Shown: positions 9,060 through 33,850 of the stretch, piece after piece | Numbering within the stretch: position 1 is the first letter of the stretch | Layout: every line of letters begins with the position of its first letter | Source of the DNA: Acanthochromis polyacanthus | Taxonomy: Eukaryota > Chordata > Actinopteri > Pomacentridae | DNA length: 64,000 nucleotides | Direction: 5' to 3' | Assembly (NCBI RefSeq): GCF_021347895.1 | Contig: NC_067120.1 | Span: forward strand, 14,121,361 to 14,185,360 | Program-made: the position numbers and the translations under genes | Notes under the pieces: generated by a model | What the model was told of the DNA's origin: nothing | Database searches by the model: none | The model's input: only the letters and a program-made list of their open reading frames with translations

Positions 9060-9495
9060 TACACAAAACATTCAAAACATTATGACCACCTCCCTAACAT
9101 TATCTTGGTTCCTTCTTTGCTGCCAAAACAGCCCTAACCCGTCGAAGCATGGACTCTACTAGACCCTTGAAGGTGTGCTGTGGTATCTGGCACCAAGATG
9201 TTAGCAGCAGATCCTTTAAATCCTGGAAGTTGCGAGGTGAGGCCTCCATGGACCAGACCTGTTTTCCAGCACATCCCACAGATGCTGGATTGGATTGAGA
9301 TCTGGGGGATTTGAAGGGTTGACTTACCCTCCAAACCTCAAACTTGTTGTTGTGCTCTTCAAACCATTTTTAAACCATTTTTACTTTGTGCTGCTGAAAG
9401 AGGCCACAGTCATCAGGAAATATTGTTTCCATGAAAGGTTGTACATGGCAACAATGCTTAGGTAGGTGGTAAGTAACGTCTGTAGGATCCAAGGT
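9060..9495 (-). repeat. Dispersed teleost Tc1-type repeat, copy 1
   Basis: Starts near ACATTATGACCACCTCC and contains GCACCAAGATGTTAGCAGCA and GCGAGGTGAGGCCTCCATGG. A second, more decayed copy in this window (31866-32698) shares the same succession of words. From memory this is a high-copy teleost element with Tc1-like ends and no intact transposase; I do not assign a family name. Confidence 0.6.
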
Positions 9496-9509
9496 TTCCC
9501 AGCTCGGTG

Positions 9510-9955
9510 TATGTAGTGAAAACTGGTTGTCAGAGGTCAAAGTCACTGTGACGTTGCATCAGTCCAAATCTCATCAAAATTATATCTCAGGATTACCTTC
9601 AAATTTGGCACAAATGTTCACTTGAACTCTAGGATGAACTCAAATTCAGTGATCAAAGGCTCTGTGACCTCAGAAGACACATTTTTGGCTCTAATAGGAT
9701 CCAAAGCACTTGTTACAACAAGATGCTAATTGGTTGTGACACAAATGTCGAACACGATCTTGTGATGAAGTGATGACATCTTATATCCAAAAGGATGAAG
9801 GTCAACTTCTCAGTGACATCATAATGTTCAGTAAAAATACTTTTCTGGATGTTATTAACACAAAACACAGGAGTAGAAGAGGAGTGTGTGACCATATTGA
9901 AGATTTGTGAGTTAATGACACAAATTTTGGGTGTTACCATGAAACTGTGGTGATT
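9510..9955. repeat. Dispersed teleost repeat of 'AAGTCACTGTGAC' type
   Basis: Contains related phrases: GTCAAAGTCACTGTGACG, TTTGGCACAAATGTTCACTT, GATGAAGTGATGACATC and TTATATCCAAAAGGATGAAG. These match a common teleost interspersed repeat that I recall. No coding capacity is seen, and the boundaries are approximate. Confidence 0.45.
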
Positions 9956-11150
9956 GTGTAGATCTTCTGTGCTGCTAGACTTGGCTTAGGGTTGGTGTAA
10001 AGTATATATGTGTTATCATTTGTAGCTTCTTTGCAGCATCCATATGTGAAGCCTGTTGTCATGGCTACAACGCTGAGGTCTATTTGGCCGAACAGGTGAA
10101 CACAGTCAAAGAATCTGACTCAGTGAACTTACACACTTCAAAATTTTCATCACGTGAATCTGGGAAGATACTAATGTAAACTTGACTGATTGGCAAAGGC
10201 ACATTAACTATAGTTAAAAAATAAAATGGGGCTTTTTGTGAGTGGTTGCAAGTAGTTACTTTAGTATTGACTGGTTAATCGTATCGATTAATTAACTGAC
10301 CCGAGCCACACCATTGGATGTAGCTGGTTAGAACAGCGGTTTGGTTCTTTTGAAGTGTCTTTTGCTAACAAAGTAGTTTCACAACCTGTGAAAACTATCT
10401 GAGGTGTACATGGCTGGAAGTGAGTCTGATGAGGTATTTCCTGTACTTGACTGAGAGCACAGTGTGAATATGTTCTCTTATTTGATTTATCTGCTGCACT
10501 TGTGTAACATCCTCTGACTGTGAAGAGCTCTACACAAATGCTTGGCAGTCAGAAAATGTATTGAAGTAAAACTATGTGAAGGTTTAATCTTTGAGTTCAC
10601 CTAGAATTTTTTTTTTTTTGAGGAGGAGGAGTATGATATTCCGATTGCTACCTGCATAACTAAACTGAGTCTCATCAAAGCATGTGAGTGAGGTGTCTAA
10701 GGTTTATTAATTTGCCTAATTTAGAGGAAAATCTTTATTTAATCAGCATTATATTGTCAACATTACACAGTATAATCAAGTCCTTTCCCCTGTTTTCACA
10801 CTGAAGATTTATATCTTCTGTGGAACACATGTAAATTTGTAAATTAGAGGACAAATCCAAAAGCTGTATAAATTAGCAACCAGTGCAGGATGATTAAAGC
10901 CCAAAACTGCCAGGGCTGATACAATATATATATCTATCCATCCACATGAACTTATTGCTGATATATCAGTATAAAAGATGTCCAAACAGTATTAATGAAA
11001 TTCAAACAGGATTTAAAACCTCAATTAGACATGTAATTTTTCTCACTTGGCTTGTTCCCTCGAGAACATTGATAAGTTGATTTTTACTCAGTAAAATCTC
11101 TGCTAATCCTCACCAAAATTTTGATTTATGTTATGTGTTTATGTTAAAAC
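9956..11150. other. Non-coding, nothing recognised
   Basis: AT-rich sequence without a supportable ORF, splice-site-bounded exon or RNA gene. A short T10 run lies near 10609 and a TATATATATC stretch near 10925. Confidence 0.6.
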
Positions 11151-11151
11151 A

Positions 11152-11308
11152 AACATCCATCCATCCTCTTTACTCTGCATAATCCTTATTAGGGTTGTGG
11201 GGGGCTGGAGCATATCCCAGTTGACTTGGGGTGAAGGCAGGGGACACCCTGGACAGGTCACCACTCTATCACAGGGCTACACATGGAGACAAACATGCTA
11301 CAAATAAA
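11152..11308 (+). repeat. Teleost interspersed repeat, 5' part, abutting the Tc1 insertion
   Basis: Runs ATCCATCCATCCTCTTTAC ... GGGTTGTGGGGGGCTGGAGC ... CACCCTGGACAGGTCACCA ... CAGGGCTACACATGGAGACA, the first half of a very common teleost repeat. The expected second half is absent on the far side of the Tc1-like element. A decayed second-half-type fragment occurs at 33722-33850. Confidence 0.5.
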
Positions 11309-11310
11309 TA

Positions 11311-11596
11311 CACTCAACAAAAATATAAACGCTACACTTTTGTTTTTGCTCCCATTTTTTATGAGATGAACTCAAAGATATAAAACTTTTTTCACATACA
11401 CAATATCACCATTTCTCTCAAATATTGTTCAAAAGTCTGTCTAAATCTGTGACAGTGAGCACTTCTCCTTTGTTGAGATAATCCATCCGACCTCACAGGT
11501 GTGCCATATCAAGATGCTGATTAGACACCATGATTAGTGCACAGGTGTGCCTTAGACTGCCCACAATAAAAGACCACTCTGAAATGTGCAGTTTTG
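11311..11596 (+). repeat. Tc1-like terminal inverted repeat, left
   Basis: 286 bp, inverted match to 12549-12834 with scattered substitutions only. It starts CACTCAACAAAAATATAAAC. Confidence 0.88.
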
Positions 11597-11641
11597 TTTT
11601 ATTGGGGCGGGGGGTGGTCCAGTCCTGTCCTCTTCAATGAC

Positions 11642-12538
11642 TGTGTGAAGTTGCTGGATATTGGCGGGAACTGGTACACACTGTCATATACGCCGATCCA
11701 GAGCATCCCAAACATGCTCCATGGGTGACATGTCCGGTGAGTATGCTGGCCATGCAAGAACTGGGACGTTTTCAGCTTCCAAGAACTATGTACAGATCCT
11801 TGTAACATGGGGCTGTGCATTATCCTGCTGCAACATGAGGTGATGTTCTTGGATGTATGGCACAACAATGGGCCTCAGGATCTCGTCACGGTATCTCTGT
11901 GCATTCAAAATGCCATCAATATAATACACCTGTGTTCTTTGTCCATAACAGATGCCTGACCATACCATAACCCCACCGCCACCATGGGCCACTCCATCCA
12001 CAACACTGACATCAGAAAACCGCTCACCCACACGATGCTACACACACTGTCTGCCATCTGCCCTGAACAGTGTAAACCGGGATTCATCCGTGAAGAGAAC
12101 ACCTCTCCAACGTGCCAGACGCCATCCAATGTGAGCATTTGCCCAGTCAAGTCGGTTACGATGACAAACTGGAGTCGGGTCGAGACCCCGATGAGGACGA
12201 CGAGCATGCAGATGAGCTTCCCTGAGACGGTTTCTGACAGTTTGTGCAGAAATTCTTTGGTTATGCAAACCGATTGTTTCAGCAGCTGTCCGAGTGGCTG
12301 GTCTCAGACGATCTTGGAGGTGAACATACTGGATGTGGAGGTCCTGGGCTGGTGTGGTTACACGTGGTCTGCGGTTGTGAGGCTGCTTGGATGTACTGCC
12401 AAATTCTCTGAAACACCTTTGGAGACGGCTTATGGTAGAGAAGTGAACATTCAATACACCAGCAACAGCTCTGGTTGACATTCCTGCTGTCAGCATGCCA
12501 ATTGCACGCTCCCTCAAATCTTGCCACATCTGTGGCAT
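11642..12538 (-). pseudogene. Tc1-like transposase pseudogene
   Basis: Reading leftwards from an ATG at 12538 (MPQMWQDL), a single frame gives an HTH DNA-binding region (STRAVAGVLNVHFSTISRL) and a catalytic domain. The first Asp is in LFTDESRF, the second in LMLQQDNAQPH and the final Glu in PDMSPMEHVWDAL. Three in-frame stops interrupt it: TAG at 12038-12040, TAG at 11786-11788 and TGA at 11684-11686. Judged against the family, each is a single transition (Trp, Gln and Arg codons). The last part of the C-terminal domain is deleted, and the frame runs directly into the left inverted repeat. All three catalytic residues remain legible, but the gene is dead. Confidence 0.88.
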
Positions 12539-12548
12539 TGTGCTGTGA

Positions 12549-12834
12549 TAAAACTGCACCTTTCAGAGTGGCCTTTTACTGTGGGCAGTCTAAGGCACAC
12601 CTGTGCACTAATCATGGTGTCTAATCAGCATCTTGATATGGCACACCTGTGAGGTGGGATGGATTATCTCAGCAAAGGGGAAGTGCTCACTATCACAGAT
12701 TTAGACAGATTTGTGAACAATATTTGAGAGAAATGGTGATATTGTGTATGTGGAAAAAGTTTTAGATCTTTGAGTTCATGTCATAAAAAATGGGAGCAAA
12801 AACAAAAGTGTTGCGTTTCTATTTTTGTTGAGTG
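12549..12834 (-). repeat. Tc1-like terminal inverted repeat, right
   Basis: Inverted partner of 11311-11596. It ends ...TTTTTGTTGAGTG and is followed by a TA duplication. Confidence 0.88.
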
Positions 12835-12836
12835 TA

Positions 12837-15138
12837 AATGTGTGTGTCCAAGAAAATAAATCATTTTTGGAAAGGAATTGTAATCCTGCAATTTGTCAGC
12901 ATTAGCTATGACTTTACAGGATCTATCACAGGTCATGGGTCAGTAACAGTGTAGGGACAACTTCAGCTTGGGAATGTCTTAAATTTTATTGGAAGTCTGT
13001 ACTAAAACCACACATCAGCTGTAATTACCAAAACATTGACAACAAACTTGTATTACACTGTATATAAAAGAAAGCTGTATTTAATAAATAGTGAACCACT
13101 ATGAAAATCATGTAAAACATGACACCACTTTCAAAATAAACTTCAAAACAAATCTCCACAAAAGTAAATTTCACCTTACAGTATTGGACATGAACCAAAA
13201 ATGTAGTATTTTAAGTTTAACAGCTTAGAGCAACATACTAAGCTAAAAAGTTTTTTGTGCTCCCTTTTTTTCCTTGTTTTTTTTTCTGTCTTAATGAACA
13301 ATTGTAAACAATGTCCTGATGTCCTTTACAGAGGTTTGGCTTTGTATTACGCTAGTTACTGTATGGTAAGACTGACTATTGTTTCTATCGTTACTTAAAA
13401 TGTACCGACTTATTTTTAAATTTATTTAACTTCTATTTAACCATAAAGTCTCTTGAAATTGAAATGTATTTTTGGTGGAACAAGTCGGCATAACTCTGTA
13501 AAGTTATAAACGTAATTAAAACGTAATTAAACTGAACATGACACAAGTGCCAGAAGACAAAGTAAAGCACATTTGAACAACCAGCGGACTAGGACACACA
13601 AAATAAAATCCAGTTGAGGAGTAGCAGTTGCATTCTTCAGTTCCCTATTTTTTGATTAGTGACAAAGTCGTGAAGCAGTAGCGTGTTCTGAGGGTTATTT
13701 CAGGACCAGGAAGCAAAATAGGAATGGCAGATAAAACTTTGAACCATTTGGACCATTTTAAATTGACATCTGCTAACTAATCAGAAATGAGCGTTTCTCA
13801 GGTACTGACACAGAATCCTTCTCTGTGAGCCCGGCATTATTTGTGTCATGGGTCATGCAGTTTGTCATTCAGGCTGACTAAGCTCTGACCTTAAAAGCAC
13901 TCGGGGCTTTAAGAAGACTTTTAATCCTAATTCTCTTTGAACTTAGATAGGTTAATGGCAGGCTCACACCTACAAGTCACAGTAGCACAGTTACTGTATG
14001 TCTACCACACATCCATGTCCTGTTCACATCTACAGCAGCTAGTTGTGTTCTTCATCCATTTCAGCTGTTATATATATCTGAATGCTTTATTATTTTCTGA
14101 GCATGTCTGTTGTTAGGCAGTTTAAGTAGTATAATGTTGGAATATATAACCAAAAACTGTTGGTTTATTCTTTATTGGTTAGCCATAGCACGGCTATAGT
14201 GATGGAGTCAGCATTTTAGTTTTCTGAAATTTTAAAAAATTCACTAACATGTGATCAACATTCTTGTGTATTATAATACTTTACTATGTTTGGTTTTTTT
14301 TTCACATTCTCTACACAAAGCTACAAAGAGGAATAAGTTTAGATGGTATCGTCAATTTGCTAATTAATGTTCACTAATCAAATCTCTTGCAGTAATTTAG
14401 CATAAAAGTACTTTCTGTGTTTTGTTCTACAGAGCTCTTGCAGTGCTCTTTTGTTTTCGTGGTGAAGTAATCGCCAAGAGTATTGATTCACAAGTGACTG
14501 GACCTTCCAGATACATGTATCTTTATGTTACAATCCCTTGTGACACATTCACTGCTTTGTGGTGCTTTGTAATGGATAATCTCCATTTCACTAATGGTGC
14601 TCTTTCTCCATTCATAGGAGTCTGGTTTTGTTACCCTGAAATATAAACCTGGAGGTGTTACTGACATGACCTGCAGCAGTTTCTGCAGGTTTTCAACCCC
14701 ACCTGGACAGACCACACGCAGAAACCTGCAGTGATAAAAACGACACTTATTTCTCTTTAGGTATGATTTTAATATTGACTAAGGATTATCTGGGACGGCA
14801 GTGTGTGGTTACTTGTTGTGACTGGGCAATTTAAAAAAAAAAAGATTGATATTTTATCAGTATATTTAAATGTAGACTGTTACATTTACCAGTTGATCTA
14901 CATTCCAACCTTCACCTACAGTCATGAGCTCTTGGTAATGAATGAAGGTAAATGAAATGTGTTTCCCCTGTGGCATGTCCAGGAGGAGCTCATTATGGAT
15001 GCCTGAGCTGTCCAGTTCTACTTCCCATCAAAATGGTGACTAGAGGTGAGGTGATTCAGGTATCTGATAAAGATGGGCTCCTGAGTGCCTGTCTTTGGAG
15101 GTTTTTGGGGAACACCCCAGGGTAGACCATGAAGATGC
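12837..15138. other. Non-coding intergenic DNA
   Basis: AT-rich, without supportable genes. Short T-runs are near 13260-13290 and 14287-14300, and an A11 run is at about 14832. ORFs here are short and resemble nothing known. Confidence 0.6.

Positions 15139-15168
<30 letters not shown>
15139..15168. repeat. (AAT)n microsatellite
   Basis: About ten AAT/TAA units. It sits at the 3' end of the minus-strand LINE remnant and is probably its microsatellite-like tail. Confidence 0.85.
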
Positions 15169-15170
<2 letters not shown>

Positions 15171-15175
15171 TGATG

Positions 15176-15545
15176 ACTTTATTTGTGTAGCACATTTCAG
15201 AAGAACATTCACAAAGTGCTTTGACTGGTAAAACATAGTGGGTTTTAAGAAGTGATTTAAAAGAATCTACTGATTAGCCTTATCTCCTTTGGCAGGTCGT
15301 TCCAAAGCCGAGGGGCGCTGATGGAGAAGGCCTGGTCTCCCTTGGATTTAAGCCTCGACTTTGGAACAACTAGCAGGGACCCACCTGAGAATCTAAGGCT
15401 GTACAGGCTTAGCATGTCTAAAATATAGCCAGGGGCAAGGCCCTGACAAGCTTTAAAAGTAATCACTAAAATCTTAAAATGAATTCTAAAAGGGACAGGG
15501 AGCCAGTGGAGGGAAACTAGAACAGGGGAGCTAGAAAAGGATTAG
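15176..15545 (-). mobile_element. LINE remnant, reverse-transcriptase C-terminal end
   Basis: The minus strand at 15466-15257 reads FKACQGLAPGYI ... VPKSRLKSKGDQAFS ... APRLWNDLPKEIR. This is the characteristic C-terminal tail of L2/CR1-like LINE ORF2 proteins in fish. The 3' end abuts the (AAT)n tract, as expected for a 5'-truncated LINE copy. Clade assignment is from memory. The same sequence also resembles a plus-strand teleost repeat containing CAGGGAGCCAGTGGAGG, so the exact class is uncertain. Confidence 0.6.
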
Positions 15546-15799
15546 ATATCTCATCTGGCCTTCGAACAACAAGGGATCCCCAGGAGGTGGAAAATGTTGC
15601 AGAGGAGATGGGAGATAATGGATGGATGGATGTTAATATATTTTGGGGAGGTGGGCGCATTCCAATACTTGTGCCCTCCCAGTATAGCAATACAATATTT
15701 TTTTAATTATGTCCCTGAACCATGGGTTAATTTAGGTGTAAATCAATACTAATTCTAAATGTCTTTGACAAAACCTGCCTCACAAAATTAATAGCGTCC

Positions 15800-16159
15800 A
15801 TCTTGTCCATTGTTTCCATATAATTGGTTCGTGCTCCACTTTGTGATTGGACGCCGTTTGATGTGCCGGCTTGTCGCTGAGCTCCTCCAAGATCTCGCGG
15901 GATTTGGGAGCGAACTGATGGTTAAAAAAAAAGGTGGTTCCCCCGCTGCACCGGGCTGACGGCAGAGCTGTACAGGTATCCAGCAGTAGCGCTGTCGGCT
16001 CCCGCTGGTCCACCTAGCGACACTTCCCCGCCTCTCTGCGACTCGACCGGAGCGTCTGGAGGTGCCAGCCTCGGCCAATCCGCCCCGCAGCACCACCATA
16101 ACCCGCTCAGGTCACATTAGCCGTCGCCCACCGGCATTTTCCGTCCGGCGTCTCCGAAG
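15800..16159 (+). promoter_or_regulatory. nptn: nptn promoter / 5' UTR, CpG-rich
   Basis: Base composition shifts sharply to GC- and CpG-rich from about 15840 to 16260, unlike the AT-rich flanks, and the nptn start codon lies inside this island. No TATA box is evident. The transcription start cannot be placed from sequence alone. Confidence 0.55.
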
Positions 16160-29477
<13,318 letters not shown>

Positions 29478-30300
29478 GCAGCCTGTCTGCTGAGTAAGTA
29501 TTAAATTATTAAGAAGAAGCCTGACAATAAATATGTATTACAACCCTGTGGCCACAAGCACAAGATCATCTGCTGTATGAAATTGCCACTGAAAGCTCTT
29601 GTCCTCCAGAATAAACCTGCATGTCGTGAGCCTACTGTCAAACTGGGTTAATGAGCTGAATTTTCTCTTTATTTTCAGGTCTCACTACACATGTATTGAC
29701 CATATGAAGGTAAAAAGGAAGGGACTTCATACCAGTTGTTAACATGATGTATCTGCCATTAAAAGTATGGTTGTGGAGGAATTAGATGAGGCATGCCTTA
29801 TGATTTTATTGGTGAGGGTGTGAGGTCAGGAGGTACTCGAATCATTATGGAATTGTTAACATTATATCCATTGTTGCTGCATGCAGTTGTTGACGTTTCT
29901 GATTTTTTTCCCCTCTTATCCACTAATTTAACATTTTTACTACTTCTGAAGTAATGCATGCAAGATGTTGACCTTCTGTTTGACACAGAAATGGCTTTTT
30001 TTTTGTTCTTTTCTGAGAGTGGCTTCATGTAGATAAATCTGTACTGTGTGTTCTAGAGGAAAAACAAAACTCGGCAATGTAAAAGAAAATATCACCATAA
30101 TCTGGTATGACAGGTGTGTACAGTTTCATCATTCCGCTGCATACCATTTATTCATTTTATCAGATTATATCTATTACATTTTAAGGGCTTTGCAATGTCC
30201 CTCTAAATTTGATTAAGATTTACTTTACTGTATGTACTGTATGTATTAAATCACTATAACTATGTATCAGATCACCATTAATATAAAGACTATTCATATT
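29478..30300 (+). other. nptn: nptn 3' UTR region (approximate)
   Basis: Two arrangements are possible. Splicing at 29494 (GTAAGT) to an acceptor at 29677-29678 (TTTTCAG) would give a downstream UTR exon. Read-through would use AATAAA near 29527 or 29609. The end point is not determinable here. Confidence 0.4.
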
Positions 30301-31429
30301 ATATGATGCACTTAAATGTTGACAATAATGAAAAACTGTATAAACCTACTTTAGGAAATCTGTACTAATCATTCTAACATATTTTATAATTATGTGTATT
30401 GTACAGCATGGCTATTATCCTATGCAATTATTATCCATATCAATATATTGAAAAGTCATTGCAGCTTTTGATTTCTCTGTGACAAAGCTTTAAACTAGTA
30501 GGATCACCGTAGAGCGTTGATGGCATACCACACAGCTGCATGAATTCTCTACTGCTACGTGGGAGGCGGTTGAAAGAAAAGCCCACGTCAGAGCTGACAC
30601 ATGTGAAGCAATTCCAAGATCTCGAGTCATTTTTAAGAATAAATATCTCAAAAAAGAAAACTGTGTCTGTCGAGTTGGCTTCTTTGCAAAACGCATTAAT
30701 CTGCAGCAGTGACGATGCACAGCACAGGGCCTGCAGGGATGCAGAGAAATGAGAGCTTGAGGAGAACAGCACCATCTTGTGAGATTTTCAGAGGCTGGCA
30801 GCAGAAAGGAGAACATGATGATGAAGTTCAGGTCAGAAGATGAAGCAGCAGCAAACCAAAAGTCAAAATGTATACAAAAATAACCTACAAGGTGGACCAC
30901 ATCAATTAAGCTGTGATTTCTGTACACAGAGTAGTATAATATTCAAAAACCACATGCCTCCATTTAAGAGTAGCTCAAGGGAAAACAAAAAGAATCACTC
31001 TACAGATGCTGTCCACATTTTTTTTTCTTTGTCCTTTGTGAGCTTCAAACTTCAGATGAGACAAGTGAGCATTAAAAAATACATCAGATGAAAGGTAATT
31101 TATTGGTACAACTTTTAATAAGTGAGAATATTAAACAACACTAATGAAGACCCTGAGGCTATATGCTCTTCTTTTTTGTATTTGAAAGTTTTTCAGCACC
31201 ATTCAGATATTTACAGAGCCTAATTTTAGAATCCATTCTGTAATTTAATCTTTTTCTTACACAAACCTACATGAAAATACAGTGATATAATTCTCCCTTT
31301 TTTTGGCATTATGCGGAGGCTTTGACTTAGCTTCTTACAAATGTGTTGGGAAAGCAAAATTTGCTGAATACATACTTTGAATTAGAGCGTTACACCATTG
31401 TACAATAATCAATATACAACCTGTTGGGC

Positions 31430-31445
31430 GGGGGGGGGGGGGGGG
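31430..31445 (+). repeat. G16 homopolymer
   Basis: Sixteen G after GGGC. It could form a quadruplex, but is probably just a simple repeat. Confidence 0.85.
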
Positions 31446-31785
31446 ATTCTTGATGGGTTTTTTTTTTGGGTGGCGACTTAACAGTTTATTGATGTTTGGG
31501 GTTGCACTGGGGAATCGTCTACCATCTGGTCTCCACCACAAAGTGATAAACCTACCTATCAACAAAACCATCAGAGGCTTTTATGTTTAACTCTGGTACA
31601 GGCATCATTGGCATAACCTCAGTTATTTATGGTGGCTGATCTACAGCACTTCCATTTACAGCTGTGTCTTTTCATACTATCAGAGAACAGATGAGAAGTT
31701 CTTAATCTCCTCAGCAAAGACAGGAAGCCATGTCATTGCGCCACTCCTAAATATGAGGAGAGGAAGTGGATTTTCTTTGCAGTTA

Positions 31786-31788
<3 letters not shown>

Positions 31789-31869
<81 letters not shown>
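31789..31869. repeat. (CA)n microsatellite, about 40 units
   Basis: 81 bp of uninterrupted CA directly next to the left end of the Tc1-type repeat copy. The overlapping HTHT/CVCV ORFs are artefacts. Confidence 0.97.
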
Positions 31870-31871
<2 letters not shown>

Positions 31872-32698
31872 TTTAAACCAATCAGCCACAACATTACAGC
31901 TCCTCTCCAGCCATTGCTCTTACCCAGAAAACCTTAGCTCCGTGTGTCAAAGTTGAATACTTTGATTTTTGTCTTGAAAATAATCCTTTCCTGCCTTAAA
32001 GAAGCTTAGTTTTAATTCTGCACCAGTCCCTGCCTCTACCTCCCCAATCGCTGCAACTCTTGCTCACCAGCTCACCTGTGACTGTGCTACTCTGCACTAC
32101 ACAAAAGCAAATGGTAACATTGTAGTAATTCAGTCCTACATGTTCCAATCAGAATTGGACTCGATGAAAGGGAAATAATTCTGAAAAAAGCCCACTCACC
32201 AAGCTGACAGAAATGGTTTCTTACTTGCGTTGTATGTGAAACCCTGGAGGTCTGAATCTGTATTTTTGAGACCGGAAATGCTCATAAATGGTGTTAACTG
32301 CCAGTTTTACTTAGTTGTCTTCTAGCATGTAGAAGACACTACATGGACATGTTAATAAGGTGAACTGGATTTTTAGTGGGTTGTGGGGGGACTTTGAAAC
32401 CACCTGTTTAAAATTGTTTTTGCCCCATTTTTTGCAATCAAGCAGCTCTGTTGGGCCACAAACATGGAAACTCTTGGGGGTTCTGGGTACTAGGATGTCA
32501 GCAGTGAATCCTTTGGGTGAATGAATTGCGTGGAGGGGCCACCATTGATCTGGTTTGTGTTTAGGTGGTGATGAAGTGACATCCACATGAATGCCACAAC
32601 CGAAAGTTTACCAGCAGAACTTTGGATTTTGATCACAATATCAATGTTATTCACTTCACCTGTCAGTGGTTCTAGTGTTGATTCAGCTCACTGTATAT
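31866..32698 (+). repeat. Dispersed teleost Tc1-type repeat, copy 2 (decayed)
   Basis: The left end ACCAATCAGCCACAACATTA and the right part TTATTCACTTCACCTGTCAG ... CTCACTGTATA are the ends of the same family as 9060-9495. The middle shares GATGTCAGCAGTGAATCCTT and GTGACATCCACATGAATG with it. Large internal deletions are present. Confidence 0.6.
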
Positions 32699-33721
32699 TT
32701 CCCTCCTCTTAACACTAGTGGGCAGCAAATTTGGCAGATTATTTGAGGAAGTTGCTGCATCACAGCAGAGGAGGGCGCTGTTTTATTTTAGGTTTGGTTT
32801 GAGTCCAGGTCAGAGTGATGCTGATGGGTTCTGCAGCATTTTCTAACTATCACCAGCTGGAGAATAATGAACTTTTGCAATGTTTGTGTGTTTTTACCTT
32901 TTAAAGTGGTGTATTAATTGCTTGGACCTAATTCAGGGTGATATAATAATGCCGTGTTCGGGATTAATTTGTCAGCAGGATTCAACAGTACTAAAATCTG
33001 TCCACTTGTAGAGAAAAGAGACATCTGTGACTTTGTGAAGCCTAAAAAAAAGCTAAACTGCTGAAAGGAAAGAACACAACTTTTGACAAAATGATTTGTT
33101 GTTCTCTCTCTGTGGGTTAATCTCTGATGTCAGGTGAAATTTAAATCACCCTGATGGACTAGTTCAAAAACAGGGCAGTGGGGTGTTTTAATAACATATC
33201 TAAAGGTTTCTCGGAAATTAATGGAGAGATTTATGTTGTAATTTTACTCAGTAGCCTATTTTGGACTTTAGCTGTAACAAAACATGTGATGCTGAAGATT
33301 AGTGCAATAAACACCATGGAAATGCAGTGTGGGTCTGTGATCTGTCAGATGTGAAGGATTTAATGGCATTTAGTAAGCAATTTTATCCACCATGTTCCAG
33401 TGGAAGATTTTGTAGCTCAGAAGCATTTTGTCTCATCAGACCTAAATTATCTAAATTATTTGGAAACTGCTAAATGTGGACTTGTTTCTTTTGAACTTCG
33501 TTCTTTGGAGAAATAAGGAGGTAAAGAATAAATCAATCGAAGACAAATTGTCCTGTCCAGTTTGAGGATAACACAAGGGAAGCAGGGTTCTGTTGCTGTG
33601 CTAATAGACTTCTCTGATTGTTCTCCTTAGCAACCTTATGGATGAATGAATAGATAAATAAGAGAAAATCCCAGAGGCAGAGTCTCCAGTCCATCGCTTG
33701 GCTATTACAAACAGACAAACA

Positions 33722-33850
33722 TTCAAGCTCACAGTCAGTTAACCCACCATTAATGCATGTGACACAAGGAGAACATACACACAGAAAAGCTCTGACAGGT
33801 TTGAATTAAAAACCTTCTTGCCATGAGCAAACAGTGATAACCATTGCACC
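33722..33850 (+). repeat. Teleost interspersed repeat, 3' part, decayed
   Basis: AGGAGAACATACACACAGAA ... AAAACCTTCTTGCCATGAGC ... TAACCATTGCACCA corresponds to the second half of the repeat whose first half lies at 11152-11308. Confidence 0.45.

Larger units (their letters stand above)
11311..12834 (-). mobile_element. Tc1-like DNA transposon, structurally complete, coding-dead
   Basis: A 1524-bp element flanked by TA dinucleotides (11309-11310 and 12835-12836), the hallmark Tc1/mariner target duplication. It has long terminal inverted repeats of about 286 bp (11311-11596 and 12549-12834) that begin CACTCAACAAAAATA and match closely by eye. The transposase lies on the minus strand between the repeats and is broken by three stop codons and a C-terminal deletion. 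It may still be mobilisable in trans if an active relative exists. Confidence 0.9.

Noticed and set aside
30440..30927. Minus-strand ORFs up to 145 codons after nptn
   Set aside because: No domain or conserved motif recognised. They lie in the presumed 3' flank of nptn and overlap one another in different frames.
31680..31956. ORFs made of CVCV or HTHT repeats
   Set aside because: Produced only by the (CA)n microsatellite.
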